From Rusavskia elegans (lineage: Eukaryota > Ascomycota > Lecanoromycetes > Teloschistales > Teloschistaceae): a stretch of DNA of 64,000 nucleotides. The stretch covers positions 339,705 through 403,704 of the forward strand of contig SAUG01000085.1 in the NCBI GenBank assembly GCA_011316305.1, written 5' to 3'. This document shows, piece after piece, positions 47,333 through 62,600 of this stretch (its first letter is position 1; each line of letters opens with the position of its first letter). Under the pieces are notes generated by a model. The model was not told the DNA's origin. It saw only the letters and a list, made by a program, of their open reading frames with translations, and did not search any database. A program made the position numbers and the translations under genes.

Positions 47333-50300
47333 TACGGTGCGGAGGGTTAGAGTTAAGCGGGCATCCTATAGGATTTAATTAAAATCGGTCGGTCGTACTA
47401 TATATTAATATCGTCCTATTAATACTGTTCCGGTACGAAAGTTCTATAGAATTATTTTATAATAAACCTCTAGCTTTTAAAATAAAAATAATTATAATAG
47501 TTCGTAGTATATCTAACTATATAGTCGCTGTTAGTTTTAATATTCGTCTAAAACCTGCTTCCTACCGTTTCCCGCTACTACCGCTAGTATAATTATTATT
47601 TAGGGCGAGAGAAGATTTAATTATCTAATTAATTACCGGGAAGATTTAATTATCTAATTAATCTAATAGTAATCTATATAGTTATCTATATATATATATA
47701 TTAAGAAGATTTAAAAGTAGTAATTAATTAGCTAAAGGTCTTACCCTTTACTTTTCTATAAAACGGTAGATTCTATACGAATTTCCTATTTCTATTCTAT
47801 ATTCCTTCTATTCTATTTTTACTAGCTCTTTTTTAAGTTTAGCGAAGCTATTACTAGCCTACCTAACCCTTAATATAGATTATAGATAACTTCCCGCTGC
47901 CGTTAAACGGGAACGTAATACTATATAATAAAGATAGTAGTATATAAAATAGTAGGCCGTTTATTAATAATCTAAAATTCCAGGTACTATCTAATTCTAT
48001 TTTTTATTACTATAAAATCTATTATAGGCCTCTCTTCTATTATAGTACTATTAACGATCTATCTAGGCGGCTATCTCTTATTTAAATAAGTAAAAAAGCC
48101 TACTAGCTCTATAATAAGTCCCTAATAAAAGTTAAAGTATACTAGCCTATAATCCGTTCTATATATTAAAAAGGACCTATCCTTCCCGATAAAATACTAG
48201 TTCCCTACTTTTACCGCCTAATCTAGATATCGAATATTAAAGTAATAGGTTTTCTTATTTCCTATTCGTTACTTCGTACTTATAATTAAAACCTAACTTA
48301 CGTATTTTCTAATAATATTAGTAATAGTCCTTTCCCGTTATATAATAATAGCCGATTTTTTATATCGCGTAAATTAGATATCTATTCCTCCTTTTTCTCT
48401 ATTAGAACCGCTTTACGATACTTTTTACCGGTTAACCTCTTTTATAATTTCGAAGTCTAGCGTTAAGTACTTCTACCGGAACGTAATATATCTATCTAAC
48501 TACCTAAAATACTTTAAAATAGGCCTAAAAAATACTAAATAGAAAAAGAAAAGAAAAAAGCGGCTAAAAATTATAAAATAATATTTAAAATAAAAAAAGC
48601 CTTAAATTAAGAATTTTAGATAGTTTTATCTACCGCCTTTATTCTTTCTATTCCTTTTACCGAAGCCCTAAAGGTATCTATTAGTACGTACTATAATTCT
48701 AAATAGACCTTTATAGTTTTAGGACTACGTCGTACCCCGTTTAAATTCTATATCGATTCTAGAATATAACTCTAAAGCTATATATAATTATATCTTCGAA
48801 GCTAATAGTTTAATTAGAACCTTTTTCTAGTAATAGATTAGTCCGGTATAGAAAGCTCTAGGGGTTTATTCTACCTATAGTAGAACTATAACTTAAACGT
48901 TCGATTTTACTATCTATTTTTACCTTTTTTTCTACCGTTATTCTATTCTATAGAGTCGAAAATCGCTTCCCTAATAATAATATACTTTACTAGATTAATA
49001 TTCTATATCGACTACTAAGCGATAAGCGTCCTTTATTTCGCTTTACCGGTAATATATTAATTTTTACTTTTCCTATTAGAATTTCCTACTCGATAAATAT
49101 AGCCTAATATAGAGAAAGACGCTTATATAAAGGGTTATAAACTATATTTCCGGTATAAATTAAAGATCCTATTCCCGTAAATAGTATTCGAACTCTATCC
49201 GTCTCCGGTAACAATTTAGGTACTAAACCGATCCTTTATATACCTTTAAATAATAGACCTGGACTTCTACTATAGCTATCTAATACCTTACTGTTACTAT
49301 CCTTCTATAGCGTACTAGTAAAGGATAATAATATTCTTTATTCTATAGAACTACTAGCCGTACCGCTTCTATTACCGCCGTAATAACTATAGCCTATAGA
49401 ATTTAAATAGGCTAATAAAATCTTTATAACAGCTTTTCGACGCTTATATAATTATAGTAAACCTTCTTTCTATCTCTATCTATTATTAGATCGCTAACCG
49501 ATATTCTAGCTAGCTACTATTCCGACCTTCTACCTAATATTTAGAGCTTTAGCGAACTTGCTATATATTAAAAATCGTTTAGTTTCTAGAAAGCTTTATC
49601 TACTCTATTTCTCCTATTTTTATACTATTTAGTAATATTACGGCGTAATAATTCTACTTACCCGGATTTCTATAATATTAATTAGTACGTTTTCTTTACT
49701 AGAAAGTCTATTCTACCCTCCTTTAATATTAGCTGTAGCGAGAAGGCTTTACTTAAATAACTTATAATAGAAAAGTAAAACAACTTTTAGATCTATACTA
49801 CTATTAATATCGATAATATTATCCTCGCTTTTATAATTCTAGTAGTTTACTTCTATCTATTTTACTAGTACTTCTATCCGCCTTTCTATTAATATATTAT
49901 ATAGAACCCGCGCTTTATAATCTATAGCTATAGTATTTATAAATTTAAATAACTATATATTAGCTTTAGTTCTACTAACCGAAGGCGAAGCTTTAAAACC
50001 TATATATATTTCTCTAATATAATATAAATAGAATAGGATACTATCTATATAGATTATAATCTTTAATTAGGCTAGATAGATTTAATTATCTTTTCTACTA
50101 TTCGATTAACCTGCCCTAAATATATATCCGCCTGCTATTTTTAAAGTTTTAAAGCCGCCTATACTAATATATCCGTTAACTAGAAGCTATATTTCTTTAG
50201 ATTATTAGCTCCTATAGATATCTACTACTCTATCCCGGCTAACTATCTCGACCCTTTATAGGTAGAAGTAATAAAGCGCGCTAATACTATATAGGAGTTT

Positions 50301-50605
50301 AAAAAGCTTTTCTTTATTCTATCGGCTTATAATTTAAAGGCTAATATTATATATAATTCGCTATAGAAAGCTCGAAGCGCTATAAAGTAGATACTAGCTT
50401 ACTAATATAATATATCTAAGGAAATCGTTCCTCCTAATAAGTCCTATCTCGATTTCGGTTTCGATAATTTTATTAAAACTTATAATAGAACTCCCTATTC
50501 TAGTATTACCCTGCTTTATAATATATACTACTTTTAAATTTAAAAGGATTATTTCCAGAATCTAGACGAAAGGCCTATAGACTTTAAAGTATCGATTTAT
50601 CTATA
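47333..50605 (+). repeat. Subtelomeric 6-kb repeat, copy 1 (3'-truncated)
   Basis: First unit of a head-to-tail array. It starts at TACGGTGCGGAGGGTTAGAG (its telomere-like part slightly mutated) and matches copies 2 and 3 base block by base block. It stops after about 3.27 kb, at the equivalent of about 59.9 kb in copy 3, where copy 2 begins abruptly. Heavily RIP-mutated. Confidence 0.85.
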
Positions 50606-53600
50606 TTGTACGGTGCGGAGGGTTAGGGTTAGGCGGGTATCCTATAGGACTTGGTTAAAATCGGTCGGTTATACCGTATATTAATATTATCCTATTAATA
50701 CTATTCCGGTATAAAAGTTCTATAGAATTATTTTATAATAAATCTCTAGTTTTTAGAACTAAAATAATCGTAATAGTTTATAGTATATCTAACTATATAG
50801 TCGCTATTAGTTTTAATATTCGTCTAAAACCTGTTTCCCGCTGCTTTCCGCCGCTACCGCTAGTATAATTATTATTTAGGACGAAGGAAGATTTAATTAT
50901 CTAATTAATCGCCGGGAAAATTTAATTATCTAATTAATCTAATAGTAATCTATATAGTTATCCGTATATATACGCGTTAAAAAGATTTAAAAGTAGTAAT
51001 TAATTAGCTAAAGGTTTTACCTTTTACTTTTCTATAAGGCGGCAGGTTCTACGTAAATTTCCTATTTCTACCCTTGTTCCTTCTATTCTATCTTTACTAG
51101 CTCCTTTTTAAATTTAGCGAAGCTATTACTAGCCTACCTAACCTTTAATATAGATTATAGATAACTCCCCGCTACCGTTAAATAGGAATATAATACTATA
51201 TAATAAAAATAGTAGCGTATAAAGTAGTAGGCCGTTCGTTAATAATCTAAAATTCTAGGTACTACCTAGTTCTGTTTTTTATTACTATAAAGCCTGCTAT
51301 AGGCTTTTCTTTTACTATAGTACTATTAACGATCTATCTAGACGGCTATTTCTTATTTAAATAGGTAAAAAAGCCCGCTAGCTCTATAATAAGTCCCTAA
51401 TAAAAGTTAAAGCGTACTAGCCTATAATCCGTTCTATATACCGGGAGGGACCTATTATTTCTAATAGAATATTAGTTCCCTGCTTTTACTACCTAATCTA
51501 AATATCGAATATTAAAGTAACGGGTTTTTCTACTTCCTATTTATTATTTTATATTTATAATTAAAACCTAATTTATATATTTTCTAGTAATATTAGTAAC
51601 GGTCCTTTCCTGTTATATAATAATAGCCGACTTTTTATATCCTTACGTCGCGTAAGTTAGATACTTATTCCTTCTTTTTTTCTATCGGAACCGCCTAATA
51701 ATACTTTTTACTAGTTAATTCCCTTTATAATTTCGAGGTCTAGTACTAAGTACTTCTACCGGAGCGTAATATATCTATCTAACTACCTAAAATACTTCGA
51801 GGTAGACCTAAAAAATACTAGATAGAGGAAGAGAAAAAGGAAGCGGCTAAAAGTTATAAAATAATATTTAAAATAAAGAAAGCTTTAAACTAAAAATCTT
51901 AAGTAGTTCCGGCTACTGCCCTCGCTCTTTCTATTCTTTCTACTAAGGCCCCGAAGGTATCTATTAGTACGTACTACGGTACTAAATAGACCTTCGTAGT
52001 CCTAGAACTATATTATACCCCGTTTAAATTCTATATCGACTCTAGAATATAATTCTAGAGTTATATATCGAAGCTAATAGTTTAATTAGAACCTTCTTTT
52101 AGTAATAGATTAGTCCGGTATAGAAAGTCCTAGAGGCTTATTCTACCTACGGTAGAACTATAATCTAAACCTTTAATTTTACTATCTATTTTTACTTTTT
52201 TTTCTATTATTATTCTATCCTATAGAATCGAAGATCGCTTCCCTAATAATAATATACTTTACTAGGTTAATATTCTATACCGACTACTAAATAATAAGTA
52301 TTTTTTATTTCGCCTCGCCGGTAATATATTAATTCTTATCCTTCCTATTAGAGTTTCCTACTTAATAAATATAGCCCGATATAGGGGAAGACGTTTATAT
52401 AAAGGGTTATAAACTACGTTTCTAGTATAAATTAAGGATCCTATTTCTATAAACGGTATTCGAGCCCTATCTGTTTCCGGCAGCGATTTAAGTATTAAAT
52501 AGATTCCTTATATACCTTTAGATAATAGACCTAGACTTCTACTATAGCTATCTAATACTTTACTACGGTAATAACTATAGCCTATAGAGTTATTACTACT
52601 ATAATAACTATAGTTAGTACTATCTATATTACCGCCGCTATAACTACGGCCTATAGAGTTTAAATAAGCTAATAAAATCTTTACGACAGTCTTTTAATAT
52701 TTATATAATTATAGTAAACCTTTTTTCTATTTCTATCTATTATTAGATCGCTAATAGATATTCTAGCTAGCTACCGCCCCGACTTTCTATCTAATACTCG
52801 GAGCTTCGGCGAACTCGCTACGTATTAAAGATTATTTAGTCTCTAGAAAGCTTTATCTATTTTATTTCTCTTACCTTTATACCGTTTAGTAATATTATAG
52901 CGTAACGATTCTACTTACCCGGATTTCTATAATATTAATTAACGCGCTTTCCTTGCTAGGGAGTCTATCTTACCTTCCTTTAATATTAGCTATAGCGAGA
53001 AGGCTTTACTCGAATAACTTATAATAAAAGAATAAAACGATTTTTAGATCTATACTACTACTAATATCGATAGTATTATTTTTACTCCTATAATTTTAGC
53101 GGTCTACTTCTATCTATTTTACTAGTATTTCTACCTGCTTTTCTATTAATATATTATATAGAACCCGTGTTTTATAATCTATAGCTATAGTATTTATAAA
53201 TTTAAATAACTATATATTAGCTTTAGTTCTGCCGATTAAAGGCGAAGTTTTAATACTTATATATATTTTCCTAATATTATACGAATAGAATAGAATACTA
53301 TTTATATAGATTATAATCTTTAATTAGTTTAGATAGATTTAATTATTTTTCCTACCGTTTAATTAACCTGTCCTAAGTATATATCCGCCTGCTATTTTTA
53401 AAGTTTTAAAGCTGCCTATACTAGTATATTTACTAACTAGGAGCTATATTTTTTTAGATTATTAGCTCCTATAGATATCTACTATCCTATTCCGGCTAAC
53501 TACTTCGACCCTTTATAGATAGAAGTAGTTAGGCGCGCTAATACTACGTAGGAGTTTAAAAGGCTTTTTTTTATCCTATCGGCCTATAATTTAAAGGCTA

Positions 53601-56600
53601 ATATTATATACGATTCGCTATAGAAAACCTAAGGCGCTATAGAGTAGATACTAGCTTACTAATATAATATATCTAAGGAGATCATTCCTCCTAATAAATT
53701 CTACCTTAATTTCGGCTTCGATAATTTTATTAAAATTTATAGTAGAGCTCCCTATTCTAGTATTACCCTGCTTCGTAATATATACTGTTTCTAAGCTTAG
53801 AAGAATTATTTCTAGAATCTATATAAAGGGCCTATAGGCCTTAAAATATTAACTTACCTATTCTATTTTATTTAAAACCTCGGCTCTATATCTATAGAGC
53901 TAACTATATCTAACCTTTTCTATTATAAGAGTTTTATAGCTTACTATAAATTATATAATACTATTAAAGATCTTTTAGTTATATTATTTAAAGATATCTA
54001 TCCTTTTAGTAGTCGCGAATTTAAAGCCTTTACTTTTAAATAAACTAAATAGGATAATTAGGCCGCGAATAACTTTATTTATAATAGATAATATGCCGTA
54101 GCGTGCTTCTAATAACGTACTAATAGCTTTAAAGATTACCTAGATTTACTTTTTAATTAACTTTTTTCCTATAATCGCTAGATTTAAGCCTTTTTATATA
54201 TTAAAGGCCGTCTTAATAAATATTTTAAGCAGGCGTACAAGAAGGATATCTACTATAGAGTATAGGATAAGTACCGGGTTAGTTTTACTCTTTTCTGAAT
54301 ATTAGATTTAAATTAATAGCCGGATATAGTTTCTATTTAGCTATTATATTTTCTATCGGATATATCGCGGAACCTTTTATCTAGGCCGGGTCTAATATAG
54401 CTTTAGAACTATATTTCTAACTTCTCTATAGAATTCTATTAACTATATATTTTTATTTCTACCCGGGATATTATTACTTTTATCTCGACTTTTTTAAATA
54501 TTTAACTTCTCCTCTTTAAAGTATTAGCGGTATAATCTATACCGGTAGCCGGTCTATCTCTAGCTTCGCGGGAAAAATAAAGAGCTAATAGAAATATATT
54601 TTATATTACTATTAATACTATACGTTTTACTATAGAAAGAACCGAACCGGCGTAATATCTTTCCTTTATAAAAAAGAAGTAGTAGACGAAATAGGTACGC
54701 GTAGTTACTACTTTAGAAAAAGATAATATAAAAATAGATACCGACCCTATTTATATAACTAGATTTAGCTTATAATACTAAGCGATAATAGACTGGTATA
54801 GTATTATTTTTTTTTTTCTAGATATAATTTTCTAGTAGGGTATTTTTTCTTTCGATACTCAAATTATCTACTAATTAGGTATTAAAAATAGGCTTTAGTA
54901 GAAGTTTAAAGGTATATATAATATCGCTAGGATCTATATAAAGTAAGACCGGTTCTTTATTTTTTTCTAAGCCCGCTTTTATTCCTAGATAGACGAAGCT
55001 TAGGTAGTACCTTCCTTTAACTATACTACCTTACTTTAGTATTATTACTATAAATCTATTTAACTCGCTGTATACTTTATACTTGTCGATTATAATAAAT
55101 ATATTATCTATAAACTAATTAACCGGATAGTAGACGATATAATCGATACCGAATAGTAGGCCGAAGAAGTTATAAAAGCGCCTAAACTATAAACTCTAAA
55201 GTAGTAGTTTTATACGCTTTAGTTTAATAAGAAGTAAAACCGCTAGTATAGAACTCTTATAGTCTAGATCTTGAAAGAGACTCGAGCGCTATATCTAAAG
55301 CGCTTAACTAAACGGAAATAGTTAGGCTTTAAACTATTAACTTTCCCCGCTATATAATAATTTCTAGGAGGTAGATTTCCTTATATTACTCTCGTTTATT
55401 AGTCTTTTAAGTCTAATAATTCCTATTTTAGCTAGTATTTTAAATCCGGCTTATAGAAAGATCGGCTATAGACCCTTTTCGCGTAGGATAACTATAAAGA
55501 TTACTATAAATAGAAATAGAAATATATATCTTTTTAAATCTTAATCCGTAAGCTCTATAGATACCTTATTAATATAGGAGGTACTAAATATAGTTTAACC
55601 TTTTTATAAAAGATATTTTATATTACTTCTACTATTCTATATACTATTCTTTAATTTAACTATAATAATCTGGCTATAATAATCTCCGCGAAATAAGTAT
55701 ATAGTATAGGGAGAGCCTAAAAGATCCGAAGCCTTTTTAAAATAGCTCGGACCGGATAGTATTTAGCTAGAATTCTAGTTAACTAGGCCGATAACGTAGA
55801 ATATATATAACGCGGCGATAGAAGGAACTAGAAAAAACTTAGCGATATTATTAGAACCGGCAGTTTTAAGACTATCTTATAGAATATTCTAGAGCAGGTT
55901 TTCCTATTCGAACTATATCTATTTAATAATTATAGTACCTTCGGTATACTAGATTTAATATTTTCCGATTATCTCTATATTTTCTACTAAGAGCTAGATT
56001 AGCTAGCCGTCGTAGTAGAAGCCTAAGAGACGAGTTTTAATAACGATAATCTAGCCGATAATCCCGAGTTTCTTAACTACGATAGAAGTAAAAATTAGAC
56101 CTGGTTTAGTTATAATAGATTACTAGATTATAGTCTACGGTAAGTAACTAGCGCCGATATTAATAATATAATTCTAGAACTATACCTATTAATAATATAA
56201 TCCTAGAATTACGTCCTTTAGACCTAGCGGTTTACTAAATACTCCGATATAAAAAGATCTAATTAGGTCGAAAGAAGATAACTTTCGCCGGTAGAAAGGA
56301 ATACTAAGATAGGTTACCTATAGATATATCTATAAGGTATTTTTACGTTGTTCTACTATTTATCTACTTAACTAATAACTACGGATTTTATAGATTCGGA
56401 AATCGATACTTCTCGCTAGATATACCTAGACTATAGTTTATTCCGGACGAGCTTTTTCTTTAATTCTATAAGGGCTGGACGTAATCCTAGAATAATAAAA
56501 GCCTTAATATTATAAGGACTGGATATAATTCTAGGATAATAAAAGAGCGCTAGTCCTAATATATTTACTATATATTATATATTAATACGCTCCTCTAGTA

Positions 56601-56650
56601 AAGTAGTTTACTTTTACTTTATTTTACTACCTATTTTCGCTTTAGAAATA
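50606..56650 (+). repeat. Subtelomeric 6-kb repeat, copy 2 (full length)
   Basis: A 6045-bp unit from TTGTACGGTGCGG to CGCTTTAGAAATA, directly followed by copy 3 in the same orientation. It begins with two telomere-type repeats (GGGTTAGGGTTAGG at 50619-50632). The right end has a tandem motif (AGGGCTGGACGTAATCCTAG twice). Strong RIP. Confidence 0.9.
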
Positions 56651-59600
56651 TTGTACGGTGCGGAGGGTCAGGGTTAGGCGGGTATCCTGTAGGACTTGGT
56701 TAAAATCGGTCGGTCGCACCGTATATTAATATCGTCCTATTAATACCGTTCCGGTACGAAAGTTCTATAGAATTATCTTACGATAAACCTCTAGCTTTTA
56801 GAACTAAAATAATTATAATAGTTCGTAGTATATCTAACTATATAGTTGCTATTAGTTTTAATATTTATCTAAAACCTGCTTCCCGCCGCTTCCTACCGCT
56901 ACTGCTAGTATAATTATCGCTTAGGGTAAGAAAAGATTTAATTATCTAATTAATCGCCGGGAAGATTTAATTATCTAATTAATCTAATAGTAACCTATAT
57001 AGTTATCCGTATATATACGCGTTAAGAAGATTTAAAAGTAGTAATTAATTAGCTAAAGGTCTTACCCCTTACTTTTTTATAAGGCGGTAGGTTCTGTATA
57101 AATTTCCTATTTCTACCTTCGTTCCTTCTATTCTATTTTTACTAGCTCCTTTTTAAGTTTAGCGAAGCTATTATTAGCCTACCTAACCCTTAATATAGGT
57201 TATAGATAATTCCCCGCTGCTGTTAAACGGGAACGTAATATTATATAATAAAAACGGTAGTATATAAAGTAGTAGGCCGTTCGTTAATAATCTAAAACTC
57301 TAGGTACTATCTAGTTCTATTCTTTATTACTATAAAGCCTACTATAGGCCTCTTTTCTACTGCAGTACTATTAACGATTTATCTAGGCGGCTATCTCTTA
57401 TTTAAATAGGTAAAAAAGCCCGCTAGCTCTATAATAAGTCTTTAATAAAAGTTAAAGCGTACCAGCCTATAATCCGCTCTATATACCGGGGGGGACCTAT
57501 TATTCCCGATAGAATACTAGTTCCCTGCTTTTACCGCCTAATCTAGACGTTAAATATTAGGGTAACAGGTTTTCCTATTTCCTATTCGTTGCTTCGTACT
57601 CGTAATTAAAACCTAACTTACGTATTCCCTAGTAATATTAGTAACGGTCCTTTCCTGTTATATAATAATAGCCGACTTCTTACGTCCTTACGTCGCGTAA
57701 GTTAGATACCTATTCTTCCTTTCTCTCTATCGGAACCGCCTAACGATACTTTTTACCGGTTAACCCTTTTCGTAATTTCGAGGTCTAGCGCTGAATACTT
57801 CTACCGGAGCGTAATACGTCTATCTAACTACCTAAAATACCTCGAAGCAGGCCTAAAAAGTACTAGACGGAGGAAGAGAGGAAGGAAGCGGCTAAAGGTT
57901 ATAAAGTAATATTTAAAGTAAAGAAGGCCTCGAATTAAGAATCTTAGGTAGTTCCGGCTGCTGCCCTCGTTCCTCCTATTCCTTCTACCGAAGCCCCGAA
58001 GGTATCTATTAGTATATACTATAGTACTAAGTAGACCTTCGTAGTCCTAGGACTACGTTATACCCCGTTTAAATTCTATATTAACTCTAGGATATAACCC
58101 TAGGGCTACGTATCGAAGCTAATAGCTTAATTAGAACCTTCCTCTAGCGATAGATTAGTCCGGTATAGAAAGCCCTAGGGGCTTATTCTACCTACGGCAG
58201 AACTATAACCTAAACCTTCGATTTCGCTATCTATTTCTACCTTTCCTTCTATTGTTGTCCTACCCTATAGAATCGAAGATCGCCTCCCTAATAACGATAT
58301 ACTTTACTAGGTTAATATCCTATACCGACTACCGAGCGATAAGCGTCCCTTACCTCGCTTCGCCGGTAATATATTAACTTTTACCTTTTCTATTAGAGTT
58401 CCCTACTCGATAAATATAGCCCGATATAGGGGAGGACGCTTATATAAAGGGTTATAAACTACGTCTCCGGTATAAGTTAAAGATCCTGCTCCCGTAAACG
58501 GCGTTTAAGCCCTGTCCGTCTCCGGCAGCGACTTAGGTACTAAATAGATTCCTTATATACCCTTAGATAATAGACCTAGACTTCTGCTATAGCTATCTAA
58601 TACCTTACCGCGGTAATAACTACAGCCTATAGAGTTATTACTACCGTAATAACTACGGTTAGTACCGCCTATATTACCGCCGCTATAACTACGGCCTATA
58701 GAGTTTAAATAGGCTAATAAAATCTTTATAACGGCCTCTCGACGTTTATATAATTATAGTAAGCCTTCTTCCTACCTCTATCTATCGTTAGATCGCTAAT
58801 AGATACTCTAGCTAGCTACCGCCCCGACCTTCTACCTAACGCTCGGAGCTTCGGCGAACTCGCTGCGTATTAGAGATCGTTTAGTCTCTAGAAAGCTTCG
58901 TCTATTCTATTCCTCCCGCCTTTATACCGTTTAGTAATATTATAGCGTAATAATCCTGCTTACCCGGATTTCCGTAATATTAATTAGCGCGTTCTCCTCG
59001 CTAGGAAGTCTATCCTACCCTCCTTTAACGTTAGCTGTAGCGAGAAGGCTTTACTTAAACGACTTATAATAGAAGAGTAAGACGACCTTTAGATCCGTAC
59101 TACTACTAATATCGATAATATTATCCTCGCTCCTATAATTCTAGCGGTCTACCTCTATCTATTTTACTAGTACTTCTGCCCGCCTTTCCGTTAACGTATT
59201 ATATAGAACCCGCGCTTTACGATCTATAGCTATAGTATTTATAAGCTTAAATAACTATATATTAGCTTTAGTTCTGCCGACCGAGGGCGAAGCTTTAATA
59301 CCTATATATATTTCCCTAATATAATACGAACGGAATAGGATACTACCTATATAGGTTATAATCTTTAATTAGGCTGGATAGACTTAATCGTCTTTCCTGC
59401 TATTCGATTAACCTGCCCTAAATATATATCCGCCTACTATTTTTAAAGTTTTAAAGCCGCCCGTACTAGTATATCCGCTAACTAGGAGCTATATTTCTTT
59501 AGATTATTAGCTCCTATAGATATCTACTACTCTATCCCGGCTAACTACTTTAACCCTTTATAGGTAGAAGTAGTAAGGCGCGCTAATACTACGTAGGAGT

Positions 59601-62600
59601 TTAAAAGGCTTTTCTTCGTCCTATCGGCCTATAACTTAAAGGCTAATATTATATATAATTCGCTATAGGAAGCCCGAAGCGCTATAGAGTAGATACTAGC
59701 TTACTAATATAATATATCTAAGGAGATCGTTCTTCCTAATAAGTTCTACCTCGACTTCGGCTTTAATAATTTTATTAAAACTTATAGTAGAGCTTTCTAT
59801 TCTGGTATTACCCTGCTTCGTAATATATACTGCCTCTAAGCTTAGAAGGATTATTTCCAGAATCTAGACGAAGGGCCTGCAGGCCTTAAGGTATCGACCT
59901 ACCCGTTCTATCTTACTCGAGACCTCGGCTCTATATCTATAGAGCTAACTATATCTAACCCCTTCCGTCGCGAGAGTTTTATAGTTTACTATAAATCCTA
60001 TAATACTATTAAAGATTTTTTAGTTATACTACTTAAGGATATCTATCCTTTTAGTAATCGCGAACTTAAAGCCTTCGCTTTTAAATAAGCCGAATAGGAC
60101 GATTAGGCCGCGAATAACCTAATTCGTAATAGGTAATATACCGCGGCGTGCTTCTAATAACGTACTAATAGCTTCGAAGATTATCTAGATCTATCCTTTA
60201 GCTAACCTTTTTCCTATAATCGCTAGGTTTAAGCCTTTTTATATATTAAAGGCCGTCTTAACGAATACTTTAAGTAGGCGTATAAGAAGGATATCTACTA
60301 TAGGGTACGGGATAAGTACCGGGTTAGCTTTACTCTTTTCCGAGTATTAGACTTAAGCTAATAGCCGGATATAGCTCCTGTTCGGCTATTACGTCTCCTA
60401 TCTAATATATCGCGGAACCCTTTATTTAGGCCGGGTCTAATATAGCCCTAGGACTATATTTCTAACCTTTCCGTAGAGTTCTATCGACCGTATACCCTCG
60501 TCTCTACCCGGGATATTATCGCCTTTATCTCGACTTTTCTAAATACTTAACTTTTCCTCTTCGAAATATTAGCGGTATAACCTATACCGGTAGCCGGTCT
60601 ATCCCTAGCTTTACGGGAAGAGTAAAGAGCTAATAGGAGTATACTTTATATCGCTATTAATACTATACGTCTTACTATAGGGGGAACCGAACCGGCGTAA
60701 TATCCTTCTTTTATAAAAAAGGAATAGTAGACGAAACGGGTACGCGTAGTCCCTACTTTAGAAGAGGATAATATAGAAGCAGACGCCGACCCTGTTTACG
60801 TAACCAGACTTAGCTTATAATACTAAGCGATAATAGACCGGTATAGTATCGTCTCTTATCTTCCGGATATAATTTTCTAGTAGGGTATTCCTTCTTTCGA
60901 CGCTCGAATTATCTACTAATTAGGTATTAGAAACGGGCTTTAGCAGAAGTTTAAAGGTATACGTAATATCGCTAGGATCCGTATAAAGTAAAACCGGTTT
61001 TTCGCTCTTTTCTAAGCCCGCTTTTATTCCTAGGTAGACGAAGCTTAGGTAGTACCCTCCTCTAATCGTACTACCTTACTTTAGTATCGTCGCTATAAAT
61101 TTATTTAACTCGCCGTATACCTCGTACTCGTCGACTATAATAAATATATTATCTATAAGCTGGTTAACCGGATAGCGGACGATATAGTTAATACCGAGTA
61201 GTAGGCCGAGGAAGTCGTAAAGGCGCCTAAACTATAAACTCTAAAGCAACAGCTCTATACGCTTTAGCTTAATAAGGAGTAAAACCGCTAGTATAGAATT
61301 CTTATAGCCTAGGTCCGGAAAGAGACTCGAGAGCTATATCTAGAGCGCTTAACCGAACGGGAACGGTTAGGCTTTAAGCTATTAACTTTCCCCGCCGTAT
61401 AACGATTCCTAGGAGGGATATTTCCTTATATTACTTTCGCTCGCCAGTCCCCTAAATCTAATAATTCCTACTTTAGCCAGTATTTTAAATCCGGTTTATA
61501 GAGAGATCGGCTGTAGGCCCTTTTTACGTAGGATAACTATAAAGATCGCCGGGAACGGAAGTAGGAATACGCGTTTTTCCGGGTCTTAATCCGCAAGCTC
61601 TATAGATACCTTATTAACGCCGGAGGTACCGAGTATAGCTTAACCTTTTTATAATAGATACCTTATATTGCCTCTACTATCCTATATACTATCCCTTAGT
61701 TTAACTATAACGATCTAGCTATAATAATCTCCGCGAAATAAGTATATAGTATAAAGAAAGCCTAAGAGATCTGAAGCTTTTCTAGAATAGCTCGGACCGG
61801 ATAGTACTTAGCCAGGATTCTAGTTAACTAGGCCGATAACGTAGAACGTACGCGACGCGGCGATAGAAGGAACTAGAAAAAACTTAGCGATATCGTTAGG
61901 ACCGGTAGTCTAGAAACTACCTTATAGAATATTCTAGGGCGGGTCTTTCTACTCGAGTTATATCTACTTAATAATTATAGTACCCTCGGTATACCAGATT
62001 TAATATTCTCCGATCGTCTCTACGTTTTCTACTAGGAGCTAGATTAGCTAGCCGTCGCAGCAGAGGCTTAAGAGGCGAGGTTTAACGATAACGATAATCC
62101 AGCCGATAATCCCGAGCTTCTCGACTACGACGGAAGTAAGAATTAGATCTGGCTTAGTTATAATAGATTACTAGATTATAGTCCGCGGTAAGTAACCAGC
62201 GCCGATATTAATAACGTAACCCTAGGACTATACCTGTTAATAATATAATCCTAGGACTACGTCCTTTAGATCTAGCGGTTTACTAAATACTCCGATATAA
62301 AAAGATCTAACTAGGTCGAGGGAAGATAACCTTCGCTAGTAGGGAGGAATACTAAGGTAGGTTACCTATAGATATAGGTATAAGGTATTTTTACGTCGTC
62401 CTACTATTTATCTACTTAACTAATAACTGCAGACCTTATAGACTCGGAAACCAATACTTCTCGCTAGATATATATAGACTATAGTTTATTCCGGACGAGC
62501 TTCTTCCTTAATCCTATAAGGGCTGGATATAATCTTAGGATAACTAAAGCCTTAATACTATAAAGGCTAGACGTAATCCTAGGATAATAAAAGAGCGCTA

